Source: Thermomonas fusca DSM 15424
GTDB lineage: Bacteria; Pseudomonadota; Gammaproteobacteria; Xanthomonadales; Xanthomonadaceae
Assembly: GCF_000423885.1 (NCBI RefSeq)
Contig: NZ_AUIV01000024.1
Span: forward strand, 1 to 64,000
Length of the DNA stretch: 64,000 bases
Reading direction: 5' to 3'
Shown: in pieces, positions 25,242-34,100 of the stretch
Position numbering within the stretch: position 1 is the stretch's first letter
Layout of the letters: each line of letters begins with the position of its first letter
Notes under the pieces: model-generated
What the model saw: the letters and a program-made list of their open reading frames with translations, nothing else
The model's database searches: none
Told to the model about the DNA's origin: nothing
Made by a program: the position numbers and the translations under genes

Positions 25242-28200
25242 TTGCTCACGCTGGCCACGCCGCTGAGTGCTGGCGCGCTGGAAGCCGACAAGCCGTTCAG
25301 CGATTACGTCGTCGACAGCTGGGACGTGAAGCAGGGCCTGCCGCAGATCAGCGTGCTGGCGATGACCCAGGACGCCGATGGCTACCTGTGGTTCGGCACC
25401 CAGGGCGGGCTGGCGCGCTTCGACGGGGTGCGCTTCCGCCGCTACAACCCGCGCGACACCCTCGGCGTGAACAGCAACATCCAGGCACTGCTGGCCGACC
25501 GCCAGCGACGGCTGTGGATCGGCACCACGCTGGGCCTGCTGGTGCTGGAGGACGGGCGTTTTCGGCGGGTGCTGCCGGCGGATGCCGACGGCAAGCCGGC
25601 GCTGGCCTTCCCGGTACGGGCGCTGGCGATGACCGACGGCCGTGTACTGGTGGCAGGTGCGGAGGGCGTCTACACCCCCGAGGGTGGCCGCCTGCGCCTG
25701 TTGCATGTCCTGCCCGAGCCGGCCTTGAGCCTGCTGGTGCGCCCCGACGGACTGTGGGCCGGCGGCGCCGGGCGGGTCTACCGGATCCGTCCGGGCACGA
25801 CCGAGGCCATCCCGCTGCCGGCAGCGGCAGGCAGCCCGGTCACCGCGCTGGCCTGGCACCACGGCCGCATCTGGGCGGGCGGCAACCGCGGCCTGTTCCG
25901 CTTGCAGCACGGCGCCTTCCTCGGCGCGGGCACGGGCAGCGCGCCGACCATCGAGGCGATGGCCAGCGACCGCGACGACAACCTGTGGATCGCGACCTCG
26001 CAGTATCTGGAGCGGTGGCGCGGCGGCCAGCCGATCGAACGCATCCAGGACAGCCGCGGCAGCATCGCCATTCGCGCGATCTACGAGGACCACGACGGCA
26101 ACCTGTGGCTGGGCAGCCAGACCGAGGGCGTGGCGCGGGTCTGGAATGGCTATACCCGCCGCCTGGACCAGTCCGTTGGCCTCGCCAACCCGCTGCTGTG
26201 GGCGATTTCCGGGGCACCCGACGGCAGCGTCTGGCTGGGCACCGTCAACGGGGTGGAAGTCTGGCGCGATGGCCGCATCCAGCAGGCGGTGGCCGGTGCG
26301 CGGCTGCCGCACCCGGAAGCCTACAGCCTGCTGGCGGAAGCCGGCCAGGTCTGGATCGGCACCCGCGCCGGTGCGGCCGTGCTGCGCGACGGCCGGCTGG
26401 AGCAGCCGGCGGTGCTGGCGCCGCTGCGCAACCTGCAGATCAACGGCATCGTCCGCGATCGCGGCGGGCGGCTGTGGTTCGCCAGCAGCGACGGGCTGTT
26501 CATGCTCGGCCGCGACCATCGGCTGCTCCGCTACGGCCTGACCGAAGGACTGGCCGACGCCCGCATCCGCATCGTCCACGAAACCCGCGACGGCCGCCTG
26601 CTGGTGGGCTCCACCCGTGGCCTGTACGAATGGCGCGGCGGCCGCATCCTCGCGCTGGGTCGGCAGACCGGGCTCGATGACGAGATCGCCGTCACCGCCC
26701 TGCTCGAGCTGGCGAACGGGCACTGGCTGGTGGGCAGCAGCAACGGCGACAGCCTGCACCTGTTCGACGGCAAGCGCTGGCACGCCTTCGGCAGCAGCCG
26801 CGGCCTGCCGATCAACATCCCCTTCCACCTCGCCGAGGACGTCGGCAGCCTGTGGGTGGCCGGCATGCAGGGCGTGTACCGGCTGCCGCTGGCGCAGCTT
26901 GAGCGTGCGCTGCAGTCGCCGGCCCTGCAGCTGGACCCGCAGCTGGTCATCAACTCCGGCTTCGACCGCCCCGGCGGCCAGCAGGACAAATGCTGCAACG
27001 GTTCCGGCAACGGCCGCGGCCTGCTGCGCGACGGCCAGCTGTGGCTGCCTACCCGCGACGGCGCGCTGCTGGTGCAGCTGGCCACCGCCGAGGCCGGCAC
27101 GCCGCGGCCGGTGCGGATCGAAGCGGTGGCGACGCAGGGCCGCGCCTACGCTGCCGGCAAGGACGCACTGCGCCTGCCGATGGACGCGCGCGACCTGCGC
27201 TTCGACTTCACCGTGCCGGCATTCCAGCCGACCCGGTTGCCGCGGCTGCGCTACCGGCTGGTCGGTTTCGAGCAGCGCTGGCGCGAACTGGACAACCCGT
27301 CGCTGCGCTCGGCCAGCTACATCAACCTGCCGCCGGGCGACTACCGTTTCGAAGTGGCCGATTTCAGCCGCGCCGATCCGCTGGCCGGCAGCGCGCGCCT
27401 GGACGTGGCCGTGCCGCCCCACCTGTACGAAACCCTGGCCTTCCGCGTGCTGGCGGGATTGCTGGCGGTGGGATTGGTCTGGCTGGGCTACCTCGGCCTG
27501 CGCCACCGCTACGCGCGCCAGCGGATGGTGCTGGAGCAGCTGGTGCAGGAGCGCACCCGCGACCTGCAGGCCGCCAACGCCAGGCTGAAGGAAATCAGCT
27601 TCGCCGACCCGCTCACCGGCCTGCACAACCGCCGCTACCTGACCCAGCAGATCCCCGTCGACCTGTCGTTCTACCAGCGCGATCCCGACTATCGCGAGGG
27701 CCGCGAGGCGCTGGTGATCGCGCTGCTCGACGTCGACCACTTCAAGGTCATCAACGACACCTGGGGCCACGCCGCCGGCGACCGCGTGCTGGAACAGCTG
27801 GGCCAGCTGTTGGGCGAGCTGAAGCGCAGCGGCGACTACGTGGCGCGCTGGGGCGGCGAGGAATTCCTGCTGGTGCTGCGGCCGTTGGCGCGCGGCAGCG
27901 TGGCCAGCATCGGCGAGCGGCTGTGCTCCCGCATTGCCGCGCACCGCTTCGACCTTGGCAACGGCGCCGAGCATCGGCTAACGGTATCCGTCGGCTTGGT
28001 CGAATGCCCGCTGTTCCGCGACCACCCGGACCTGCTGGGCTGGGAACAGCTGGTCACCCTGGCCGACCGGGCGATGTACGCGGTCAAGAATTCCGGGCGC
28101 AATGGCTGGATGGGGTATCGCCCGCTGCCGCAGGCGCGGCTGCCGGAAGACGTTTCTGGCTATCGCGACAATCCGCGCCAGCTGCTCGACAGCGGCCTGC

Positions 28201-28274
28201 TGGAACTGTTCGGCGCATCCGCGAGTACCACCGCCGCAGCAGCGCCGGCCGCACCGCCTCCGCAACCGGGATGA
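25242..28274 (+). CDS. Membrane diguanylate cyclase with periplasmic two-component-type propeller
   Basis: About 1010 aa. Propeller blades with repeated LWFGTQGGLARFDG-, LWIGT- and LWLGS-type motifs fill residues 20-620, a Y_Y_Y domain follows (RLVGFEQRWRELDN ... YINLPPGDYRFEV), one transmembrane helix near 735-755, a coiled coil and a GGDEF domain with active-site G871-F875 (GGEEF) and an inhibitory I-site R862-x2-D865. It should make c-di-GMP in response to an extracytoplasmic signal. The start is uncertain: the signal peptide (LRRAFQRLLRPWLLLLTLATPLSAGA) extends upstream of the TTG at 25242, but no in-frame ATG, GTG or TTG precedes it after the stop at 25128; the ATG at 25189 is out of frame. 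Confidence 0.9.
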   Translation: MLTLATPLSAGALEADKPFSDYVVDSWDVKQGLPQISVLAMTQDADGYLWFGTQGGLARFDGVRFRRYNPRDTLGVNSNIQALLADRQRRLWIGTTLGLLVLEDGRFRRVLPADADGKPALAFPVRALAMTDGRVLVAGAEGVYTPEGGRLRLLHVLPEPALSLLVRPDGLWAGGAGRVYRIRPGTTEAIPLPAAAGSPVTALAWHHGRIWAGGNRGLFRLQHGAFLGAGTGSAPTIEAMASDRDDNLWIATSQYLERWRGGQPIERIQDSRGSIAIRAIYEDHDGNLWLGSQTEGVARVWNGYTRRLDQSVGLANPLLWAISGAPDGSVWLGTVNGVEVWRDGRIQQAVAGARLPHPEAYSLLAEAGQVWIGTRAGAAVLRDGRLEQPAVLAPLRNLQINGIVRDRGGRLWFASSDGLFMLGRDHRLLRYGLTEGLADARIRIVHETRDGRLLVGSTRGLYEWRGGRILALGRQTGLDDEIAVTALLELANGHWLVGSSNGDSLHLFDGKRWHAFGSSRGLPINIPFHLAEDVGSLWVAGMQGVYRLPLAQLERALQSPALQLDPQLVINSGFDRPGGQQDKCCNGSGNGRGLLRDGQLWLPTRDGALLVQLATAEAGTPRPVRIEAVATQGRAYAAGKDALRLPMDARDLRFDFTVPAFQPTRLPRLRYRLVGFEQRWRELDNPSLRSASYINLPPGDYRFEVADFSRADPLAGSARLDVAVPPHLYETLAFRVLAGLLAVGLVWLGYLGLRHRYARQRMVLEQLVQERTRDLQAANARLKEISFADPLTGLHNRRYLTQQIPVDLSFYQRDPDYREGREALVIALLDVDHFKVINDTWGHAAGDRVLEQLGQLLGELKRSGDYVARWGGEEFLLVLRPLARGSVASIGERLCSRIAAHRFDLGNGAEHRLTVSVGLVECPLFRDHPDLLGWEQLVTLADRAMYAVKNSGRNGWMGYRPLPQARLPEDVSGYRDNPRQLLDSGLLELFGASASTTAAAAPAAPPPQPG

Positions 28275-28278
28275 GCCC

Positions 28279-30462
28279 ATGCAAAACCTCATCACGACAT
28301 CGCTGCGTGGCGCCCTGCTGACCGGCCTGTATTTCGTCGGGGCGGTGATCGCGGTGCTGTACCTGCGCACCCCCGCCGACGTGACCCTGTTCTGGCCCGC
28401 CGCCGGCATCGGCTATGCGCTGGTGCTGCGCTACGGGCTGCGCTACGCGCTGGTGATCCCGCTGGCTCAGCTGCTGGTGCACCTGCTGGTGGTACCGGTG
28501 CCCGCGGCCTTCCTGCCGTTCTCGCTGGCCAGCAACTACATCGGCACGGTGGCTGCCTGCGCCTACGTGGCAAGCCGGCAGTCGCGGTTGCAGCTGCGCA
28601 TCGCCGACGGCTTCCTGCTGCTGCGCGGCGGCATCCTGCTGTCGGCGGCCAGCGCGCTGGTGGGCGCTGCCGGCATGCTGGTCGCCGGCATGGCCCCGGC
28701 TGCGGACCTGCCGCGGGTGCTGCTGCAATGGACGCTGGGCGACCTGCTGGGCGTCACCGCCATCGTCCCGTTCTTGCTGCTGTTCTTCGCCAGGAACCTG
28801 CCGGTGCGGCTGCCCGCGCCCAGCGGCGCCAGCCACCGCGAGCGCCTGGCCTGGATCGCGGCGATGCTGCTGACGCTGGCCGTCGGGTTTGCCATCGCGC
28901 GCCGCGGCAGCCTGTATCCGCTGTCGATCGCGACCCTGCCGCTGGCCCTGCTGCTGTGGTCGGCGGCGCGCTACCCGCCGCTGTTCACCGCCGGTGCGAC
29001 CATGCTGGTCACCCTGCTGCTGGCGTTGGTGCTGGGTCTGGGCCTGGGCGGCACCGATCGCCCGGAGCTGCTGCACGATACCGCGCTGATGATGGGCACG
29101 CTGGTGGTGAACTCGGTTGTGCCGATCCTGCTGGTGGCGTCCTACAACGAACGTGCCGACACCATGGAGGCGCTGCGCGTGCGCGCCACCATCGACCCGC
29201 TGACCGGCCTGCTCAACCGCGACGCCTTCGAAGATCTGGCGCGCACGCGGCTCGCGCGCTCGACCGAGGCGCAAACCCTGCTGTACGTGGATCTGGACAA
29301 CTTCAAGCTGGTCAACGATGCCGCCAGCCATGCCGCCGGCGACGAGGCGTTGCGGCACGTGGCAACGCTGGTACGGGACGCTTTCGACAACGATGCGCTG
29401 GTGGCGCACAGCAGCGGCGACGAATTCACCATCCTGGCACCGCAGGACGTGGCCACCGCCACCGTCGCCGGGCGTCGCCTGTTGGCCGCGATTGAAGAGC
29501 TGCGGGTGGTCTGGCAAGGCGGCACCCTGCGCGCCACCGCCAGCATCGGCATCGCCGCCAGCCTGCCGCCGCACGCCAGCTTCGACGACCTGCTGTCGCA
29601 GGTGGACACCGCCTGCCACGAGGCCAAGGAGCTGGGCGGAAACCGCCTGTTGGTGGCCGGCCAGAACGCCGAAAGCCTACGCAGCCGCAGTCGGATGATG
29701 CGCAATGCGCTGGATGCGCGCGAAGCGCTGGACCAGCGCCGCTTCGAGCTGTGGTGCCAGCCGATCGTGAACCTGCGCGCACCCGGTGCGGTGCAGACGC
29801 ATTTCGAAGTGCTGCTGCGCTGGCGCGACGGCGAGGGCCGGTTGCGCGCGCCGGCCGACATGATCGCCGCGGCCGAGCGTTACCGGCTGGGCCCGCGCCT
29901 GGACCGCCACGTGCTGGATGAGGTGCTGGACTGGCTGGATGCACACCGCGCCGCGGCGGCGCAGATCGGCCAATGCAACATCAACCTCGGCGCCGCCACC
30001 CTGGCCGACGACGAGTTCGCGGATTACGCCGCCGGCCGCCTGCGCCACAGCCCGCTGGGGCCGGGCCAGCTGTGTCTTGAAATCACCGAAACCAGCGTGG
30101 TCCGCGACCTCACCCGCACCCGCCGGTTCATTGCCCGCATGCGCGAGCTGGGCTGCCAGTTCGCGCTGGACGACTTCGGTACGGGCTTCTGTTCGTTCGG
30201 CTACCTGCGCGACCTGCAGGTGGACTACCTCAAGATCGACGGCGGCTTCGTCCGCGACCTCGCGGAATCGCGGCTGTCGGAAGCGGTGGTGCGTTCGATC
30301 ACCGAGATCGCCCACCTGCTGGACATGCGCGCGGTGGGCGAACAGGTGGAGACCGAGGCACAACTGGTCCGCCTGCAGGCGCTGCAGGTGGACTACGCGC
30401 AGGGTTACGTGTTCCAGCGGCCGGTGCCGATCGCCGAATTCTTCGGCCTGCCCAACGGCTGA
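28279..30462 (+). CDS. MASE1-GGDEF-EAL c-di-GMP signalling protein
   Basis: A 727-aa inner-membrane protein. An eight-or-so-helix MASE1 sensor (first 300 residues, including FWPAAGIGYALVL) is followed by GGDEF and EAL domains. The GGDEF signature is degenerate (SGDEF, 379-383), so cyclase activity is doubtful. The EAL motif reads EVL (510-512), while other catalytic elements (NINLGAATL, LEITETSV, LDDFGTGFCSFGYL, LKIDGGFVRD) look intact, so phosphodiesterase activity is plausible. The start codon lies 4 nt after the propeller-GGDEF gene, so a likely cyclase and a likely hydrolase are co-transcribed. Its 3' end overlaps the convergent hom gene by 58 bp. Confidence 0.92.
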   Translation: MQNLITTSLRGALLTGLYFVGAVIAVLYLRTPADVTLFWPAAGIGYALVLRYGLRYALVIPLAQLLVHLLVVPVPAAFLPFSLASNYIGTVAACAYVASRQSRLQLRIADGFLLLRGGILLSAASALVGAAGMLVAGMAPAADLPRVLLQWTLGDLLGVTAIVPFLLLFFARNLPVRLPAPSGASHRERLAWIAAMLLTLAVGFAIARRGSLYPLSIATLPLALLLWSAARYPPLFTAGATMLVTLLLALVLGLGLGGTDRPELLHDTALMMGTLVVNSVVPILLVASYNERADTMEALRVRATIDPLTGLLNRDAFEDLARTRLARSTEAQTLLYVDLDNFKLVNDAASHAAGDEALRHVATLVRDAFDNDALVAHSSGDEFTILAPQDVATATVAGRRLLAAIEELRVVWQGGTLRATASIGIAASLPPHASFDDLLSQVDTACHEAKELGGNRLLVAGQNAESLRSRSRMMRNALDAREALDQRRFELWCQPIVNLRAPGAVQTHFEVLLRWRDGEGRLRAPADMIAAAERYRLGPRLDRHVLDEVLDWLDAHRAAAAQIGQCNINLGAATLADDEFADYAAGRLRHSPLGPGQLCLEITETSVVRDLTRTRRFIARMRELGCQFALDDFGTGFCSFGYLRDLQVDYLKIDGGFVRDLAESRLSEAVVRSITEIAHLLDMRAVGEQVETEAQLVRLQALQVDYAQGYVFQRPVPIAEFFGLPNG

Positions 30463-31550
30463 GCCGTGCTGGCCTGGATCGCCAGCGCATCGTCCAGCAG
30501 CGCAGCCGCGGTCACCGCCGCGCCGGCGCCGGGCCCCTGGATCAGCAATGGCTGTTCGTGATAGCGGTCGGACCAGATCGCCACCCGGTTGTCGGTGCCG
30601 CCGCCACCCACCAGCGGGTGCTCGGCAGGCAGGGCTTCCAGACCCACCGTGGCGCGCCCGTCGACATCCAGACGGGCGACGAAGCGCAGCTTCGCGCCGT
30701 CCTTGTAGGCACTGGCGTAGCGCTCGCGCAGCGGTGCGTCCAGCGCCGGCAGCGCGGCGTCCAGCGCCTCGCGCGGCAGCGCCGCCAGCGCCGGCGGCAC
30801 CAGCGACTGCACCCGCACCACCTCGGCCTCCAGCGGGAAGCCCGACGCGCGCGCCAGGATCAGCAGCTTGCGCCGCACGTCCTCGCCGGACAGGTCTTCG
30901 CGCGGGTCCGGCTCGGTATAGCCGGCATCACGCGCCTGCCGGACGAAGCCGGAAAACGGCTGCTTGCCGTCGTAGTGGTTGAACAGCCACGCCAGCGAAC
31001 CGGACAGCACCCCGGCGATCGCGTGGATGCGGTCGCCACCGGCCTGCAGCGCACGCAGCGAACGCAGCAGCGGCAGCCCGGCGCCGACCGTGGCACTGTC
31101 GCCGTAGTGGCTGCCGCCCGCCCGCTGCGCGGCCTGGATCGCCTGCCAGCGCGACAGCGCAGTGCCTTGCCCCAGCTTGCAGGCGGTGACCACGTGGATG
31201 CCGCGCGCCAGCCAGTGGGCATGTTGCGCCGCCACCGCTTCCGAGGCGGTGGCGTCGATGACGATGCGGGTGCCGGTGCCCGCCAGCGCGTCGTCCACCG
31301 CGGCCAGCGAACTGGCCTGCGGCGCATGCTGCAGCAGCAATTCGCCGGCGTCGCTGGGAATGCCGGCGGGATTGCCGAGCGCGTAGCGCGAATTGGCCGC
31401 GTGCACCAGCGACAACCGCTGCCCCAGCGGGGTGCCGTGCCAGCCGGCCAACCGCGCCCACACCGCGCTGCCGACAGTACCGGTGCCCAACAGTGCCAGC
31501 CGCGCCGGTGCGACCTGCGCCGTGCGCAGCGCCGCGATGCGCGCGCTCAC
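30405..31550 (-). CDS. hom: Homoserine dehydrogenase
   Basis: NAD(P)H-dependent reduction of aspartate semialdehyde to homoserine, the branch point for threonine and methionine. The 381-aa protein has a Rossmann motif LALLGTGTVGSAVW, the catalytic-domain signatures TACKLGQGTALS, GVLSGSLAWLFNHYD and PDPREDLSGEDVRRKLLILAR with the catalytic Lys/Asp region, and no ACT domain, so it lacks the usual allosteric regulation by threonine. GTG start overlaps the metB stop (GTGA). Last gene of metX-metB-hom. The C terminus runs 58 bp into the convergent c-di-GMP gene. Confidence 0.92.
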   Translation of the reverse strand: MSARIAALRTAQVAPARLALLGTGTVGSAVWARLAGWHGTPLGQRLSLVHAANSRYALGNPAGIPSDAGELLLQHAPQASSLAAVDDALAGTGTRIVIDATASEAVAAQHAHWLARGIHVVTACKLGQGTALSRWQAIQAAQRAGGSHYGDSATVGAGLPLLRSLRALQAGGDRIHAIAGVLSGSLAWLFNHYDGKQPFSGFVRQARDAGYTEPDPREDLSGEDVRRKLLILARASGFPLEAEVVRVQSLVPPALAALPREALDAALPALDAPLRERYASAYKDGAKLRFVARLDVDGRATVGLEALPAEHPLVGGGGTDNRVAIWSDRYHEQPLLIQGPGAGAAVTAAALLDDALAIQASTAQPLGRPKNSAIGTGRWNT

Positions 31551-32758
31551 CGTGCAGCCTGGCGTTTGTCCGCGCCCGCAGCCTGCGCGCGCACCAGTGC
31601 ATCGGACAGGTCGGCCAGCAGGTCGTCGACGTGCTCGATGCCCACCGACAGCCGCAGCAGCCCATCACCGATACCGGCGGCGGCGCGCGCCTCGGCGCTC
31701 ATCGCCGCGTGGGTCATGGTGGCCGGGTGCGCGACCAGACTCTCCACCCCGCCCAGCGACTCGGCCAGGGTGAAGTAGCGCAGGCCATCGACGAATGCGC
31801 GCACCGCCGCCTCGCCGCCGTCCAGCTCCACGCTGAGCATCGCCCCGAAGCCATGCTGCTGCCGCGCCGCCAAGGCGTGACCGGGGTGGCTTTCCAGTCC
31901 CGGGTAATGCACGACGCGCACCGCCGGGTGGCCATCCAGCAGCGCCACCAGCGCGCGGGTGTTCTCCTGGTGCACGCGCAGGCGCGCGTCCAGCGTGCGC
32001 AGGCCGCGCAGGGTCAGGAAGCTGTCGAACGGCGAGCCGGTCAGGCCCAGCGCGTTCGCCCACCACGCCAGCTGCGCATGCACCTCGGCGTCCTTCGCCA
32101 CCGCCGCACCACCGACAACGTCGCTATGGCCGTTGATGTACTTGGTGGTGGAATGCACCACCGCGTCGGCGCCGAAGTCGGCGATCGGCCGCTGCAGCGC
32201 CGGCGACAGGAAGGTGTTGTCGGTCACCGCCAGCGCGCCGGCGGCGTGCGCGGCCTCGATCACCGCGCGCAGGTCAGTGATCCGCAGCAGAGGGTTGGAG
32301 GGGGTTTCGATCCACACCAGCCTGGGCTTGCGCGCCAGCGCCGCGGCCACCGCCTGCGGGTCGGTGAGATTGCAGGTGACTAGCTCGAACGCGCCCTTCT
32401 TCGCCAGCGCGTTGAACAGCCGCCAGCTGCCGCCGTAGCAGTCGTGCGGCACCACCAGCACGTCGCCCGGCTGCAGCAGCGCGTTCAGCACCAGGGTGAT
32501 CGCGCCCATCCCGGTGGCGGTGATGACGCCGCCGGCGCCGCCTTCCAGTTCAGCCAGCGCCTCGCCCAGCAGGTCACGGGTGGGGTTGCCGCTGCGGGTG
32601 TAGTCGTAGGCGCGCTTGTCGTTGAAGCCGGCGAAGCTGAAGTTCGACGACAGCACCAGCGGCGGCGTGACCGCGCCGAAGGCGGTGTCGCGATCGATGC
32701 CGGCGCGCACCGCGCGGGTGGCGGCGCGGCTGTCGGCGGTGGGGATGCCATTGCTCAT
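31547..32758 (-). CDS. metB: Cystathionine gamma-synthase or O-succinylhomoserine sulfhydrylase-type enzyme
   Basis: PLP enzyme of trans-sulfuration that condenses an O-acyl homoserine with cysteine (or sulfide). The 403-aa sequence has SGNPTRDLLGEALAELEGG, the PLP phosphate-binding ATGMGAI, the tyrosine and cysteine region VPHDCYGGSWRLF, and the Schiff-base lysine in HSTTKYINGHSDVVGGA. Gamma-synthase versus sulfhydrylase cannot be settled from sequence. ATG at 32758 overlaps the metX stop; GTGA links it to hom. Controlled by the SAM riboswitch upstream of metX. Confidence 0.9.
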   Translation of the reverse strand: MSNGIPTADSRAATRAVRAGIDRDTAFGAVTPPLVLSSNFSFAGFNDKRAYDYTRSGNPTRDLLGEALAELEGGAGGVITATGMGAITLVLNALLQPGDVLVVPHDCYGGSWRLFNALAKKGAFELVTCNLTDPQAVAAALARKPRLVWIETPSNPLLRITDLRAVIEAAHAAGALAVTDNTFLSPALQRPIADFGADAVVHSTTKYINGHSDVVGGAAVAKDAEVHAQLAWWANALGLTGSPFDSFLTLRGLRTLDARLRVHQENTRALVALLDGHPAVRVVHYPGLESHPGHALAARQQHGFGAMLSVELDGGEAAVRAFVDGLRYFTLAESLGGVESLVAHPATMTHAAMSAEARAAAGIGDGLLRLSVGIEHVDDLLADLSDALVRAQAAGADKRQAAR

Positions 32759-33828
32759 GCGGAAACTCCGGTGGATGCTTGAAGGGGAATGCGGGTGGCG
32801 GGGCCGAACAGTTCGCTGGCCAGCAGCGCGTCGATGCGATCGGTTTCCTTGAGGAAGGCGTCGTGGCCGTACGGCGAGCGCAGCACGCGCAGGCGGCCGC
32901 GGCCGCCGAGGCCTTCGATGAGTTCGACCGCATCGGCCATCGGCACCAGCCGGTCGCCTTCGACCGCGATCACCGACACCGGCACGCCCACCTGCGCGGG
33001 ATCGATGCGGTGCAGGTCGATGGACTCGGACAGCCGCAGCCAGGCGGTGGGCGAAACCCGGGCGACGAACTTCGCGCCGGCCGCGTCCAGATAATCCTCG
33101 GCCGCCACCCGCACCTGGCCGTTGCAGATTTCCGGCAGCGCGTCGAAACGCTCGGCGAATTCCTCCGGCGTGCGGTAACTCAGCATCGCGAACTGGCGGG
33201 CCAGCGACAGCCCCTGCTGGTCGGCGCACTGCAGCCGGCCCAGCGCCACCGCCTTGCGCTGCAGCGCCCGCCACGCCGCCGCATACGGATGCGGGCGATG
33301 CACGCCGCTCACCGCCACCAGCTTGCGCAGCCGCGCCGGGTGCCGCACCGCCAGCTGCAGCCCGACCAGCGCGCCGTAGGAATAGCCGACGTAGCCGGCC
33401 AGCGCCTCGATGCCGAGCGCGTCCAGCAGCAGCGCCACCGCATCGGCCTGGTCGGCGGTGTCGATGGGCGCGTCCAGGCTGCCATCTGCGCCGACGTAGT
33501 CGAAGGCGAGGATGCGCAGCCGCGACGGGTCCAGCGCGCGGCCCGCCCCCAGCAGGCCCTCGACCCAGCCCGGCGCGGCGTCCAGCGCATTGGCGGCGAC
33601 GTGGCGATGCGCGGAAATGCCGCCGGCCACGAACACCACCGGCGCGCCCGCGGGCCCGACCAGCTCGTAGTCCAGGCGCAGCCGGCGGGTGCCGGCATGG
33701 CGGCTGTCCAGCACCGCGTCGACGCTGCCGCGGCGGGCATCGACGGCGTCCGCCGGAACCGCAGGCATCGGCTCCGCCGCCCGGGGGAGGGGGTGGCAGG
33801 ACGGGGCGATGCATTCGGCAAGGTTCAC
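32755..33828 (-). CDS. metX: MetX-like homoserine O-acyltransferase (alpha/beta hydrolase fold)
   Basis: First step of methionine synthesis from homoserine. The 357-aa protein has the alpha/beta-hydrolase catalytic triad: nucleophile S in GYSYGALVG, D in VEGDRLVP and H in SPYGHDAFLKE; the oxyanion region is VFVAGGISAHRH. Members of this family in xanthomonads are reported to use succinyl-CoA rather than acetyl-CoA, and some act on serine, so acyl donor and acceptor are uncertain. I chose the GTG at 33828: it has GGAG 6 nt upstream, and that GGAG is inside the control hairpin. An ATG some 27 nt upstream and one about 60 nt downstream are alternatives. Confidence 0.85.
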   Translation of the reverse strand: MNLAECIAPSCHPLPRAAEPMPAVPADAVDARRGSVDAVLDSRHAGTRRLRLDYELVGPAGAPVVFVAGGISAHRHVAANALDAAPGWVEGLLGAGRALDPSRLRILAFDYVGADGSLDAPIDTADQADAVALLLDALGIEALAGYVGYSYGALVGLQLAVRHPARLRKLVAVSGVHRPHPYAAAWRALQRKAVALGRLQCADQQGLSLARQFAMLSYRTPEEFAERFDALPEICNGQVRVAAEDYLDAAGAKFVARVSPTAWLRLSESIDLHRIDPAQVGVPVSVIAVEGDRLVPMADAVELIEGLGGRGRLRVLRSPYGHDAFLKETDRIDALLASELFGPATRIPLQASTGVSA

Positions 33829-33832
33829 GGCG

Positions 33833-33862
33833 GACTCCGGCGATGGACAGCCCATCGGAGTC
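33833..33862 (-). promoter_or_regulatory. Hairpin sequestering the metX Shine-Dalgarno (riboswitch expression platform)
   Basis: In the mRNA, GACTCC-GATGG pairs with CCATC-GCC-GGAGTC around a 5-nt loop (GCC bulged). The 3' arm contains the GGAG (33835-33838) that serves the GTG start at 33828. CCATC in this hairpin could pair instead with GATGG of the 3' P1 strand of the SAM aptamer (33925-33929), giving two exclusive structures. This suggests control of translation initiation rather than transcription termination. Confidence 0.6.
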
Positions 33863-33924
33863 GCGCGGGGATGCGGGAAGGCCGAACGCGTCGGCGTCGC
33901 GAACCGCAGCCTGCGGCTTCGCAA

Positions 33925-34040
33925 CCATCTTCCGGCAGACGCTCAGGTCCCCGCAGGATTTGGCACCTCGCCAACGCGCTTGCGCGCGCCGTCTGGTTGC
34001 CCCGGCATCAAAGGGCCTGTCCCTCCGCCGGTCTCGATGG
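33925..34040 (-). promoter_or_regulatory. SAM riboswitch (S-box type) upstream of metX-metB-hom
   Basis: The minus strand carries the conserved S-box core in order: P1 strand CCATC (34036-34040), GGCGGAGGGACAGGCCC, TTTGATGCCGGGGCAACC, a GC-rich P3 hairpin (GCGCGC-AA-GCGCGT), then GGTGCCAAATCCTGC and the closing GGAAGATGG (P1 3' strand). About 116 nt. Binding of S-adenosylmethionine should reduce expression of the methionine operon. A strong hairpin (33899-33922) directly follows P1. Confidence 0.9.
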
Positions 34041-34071
34041 ATGCGGCCAGTCTGGACATGCCTGGCGGTTA

Positions 34072-34100
34072 TGTCAATCGCTTCATTCGGATGAAGCGAT
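34072..34100 (-). promoter_or_regulatory. Promoter -35 and 24-bp dyad upstream of the metX leader
   Basis: TTGACA on the minus strand (34072-34077) is a perfect -35 box placed 32 bp before the SAM aptamer; the -10 is weak (CAGACT-like). A perfect dyad, arms ATCGCTTCAT and ATGAAGCGAT around 4 bp (34077-34100), abuts and overlaps it by one base. It is likely a repressor or activator operator giving a second layer of control. It is reminiscent of SahR-type methionine-cycle operators, but I cannot confirm that. Confidence 0.55.

Noticed and set aside
25122..27974. 950-codon open frame antisense to the propeller-GGDEF gene
   Set aside because: Composition is low-complexity (A/Q/R/V-rich) with no domain; it mirrors the GC-biased codons of a clear gene on the other strand.
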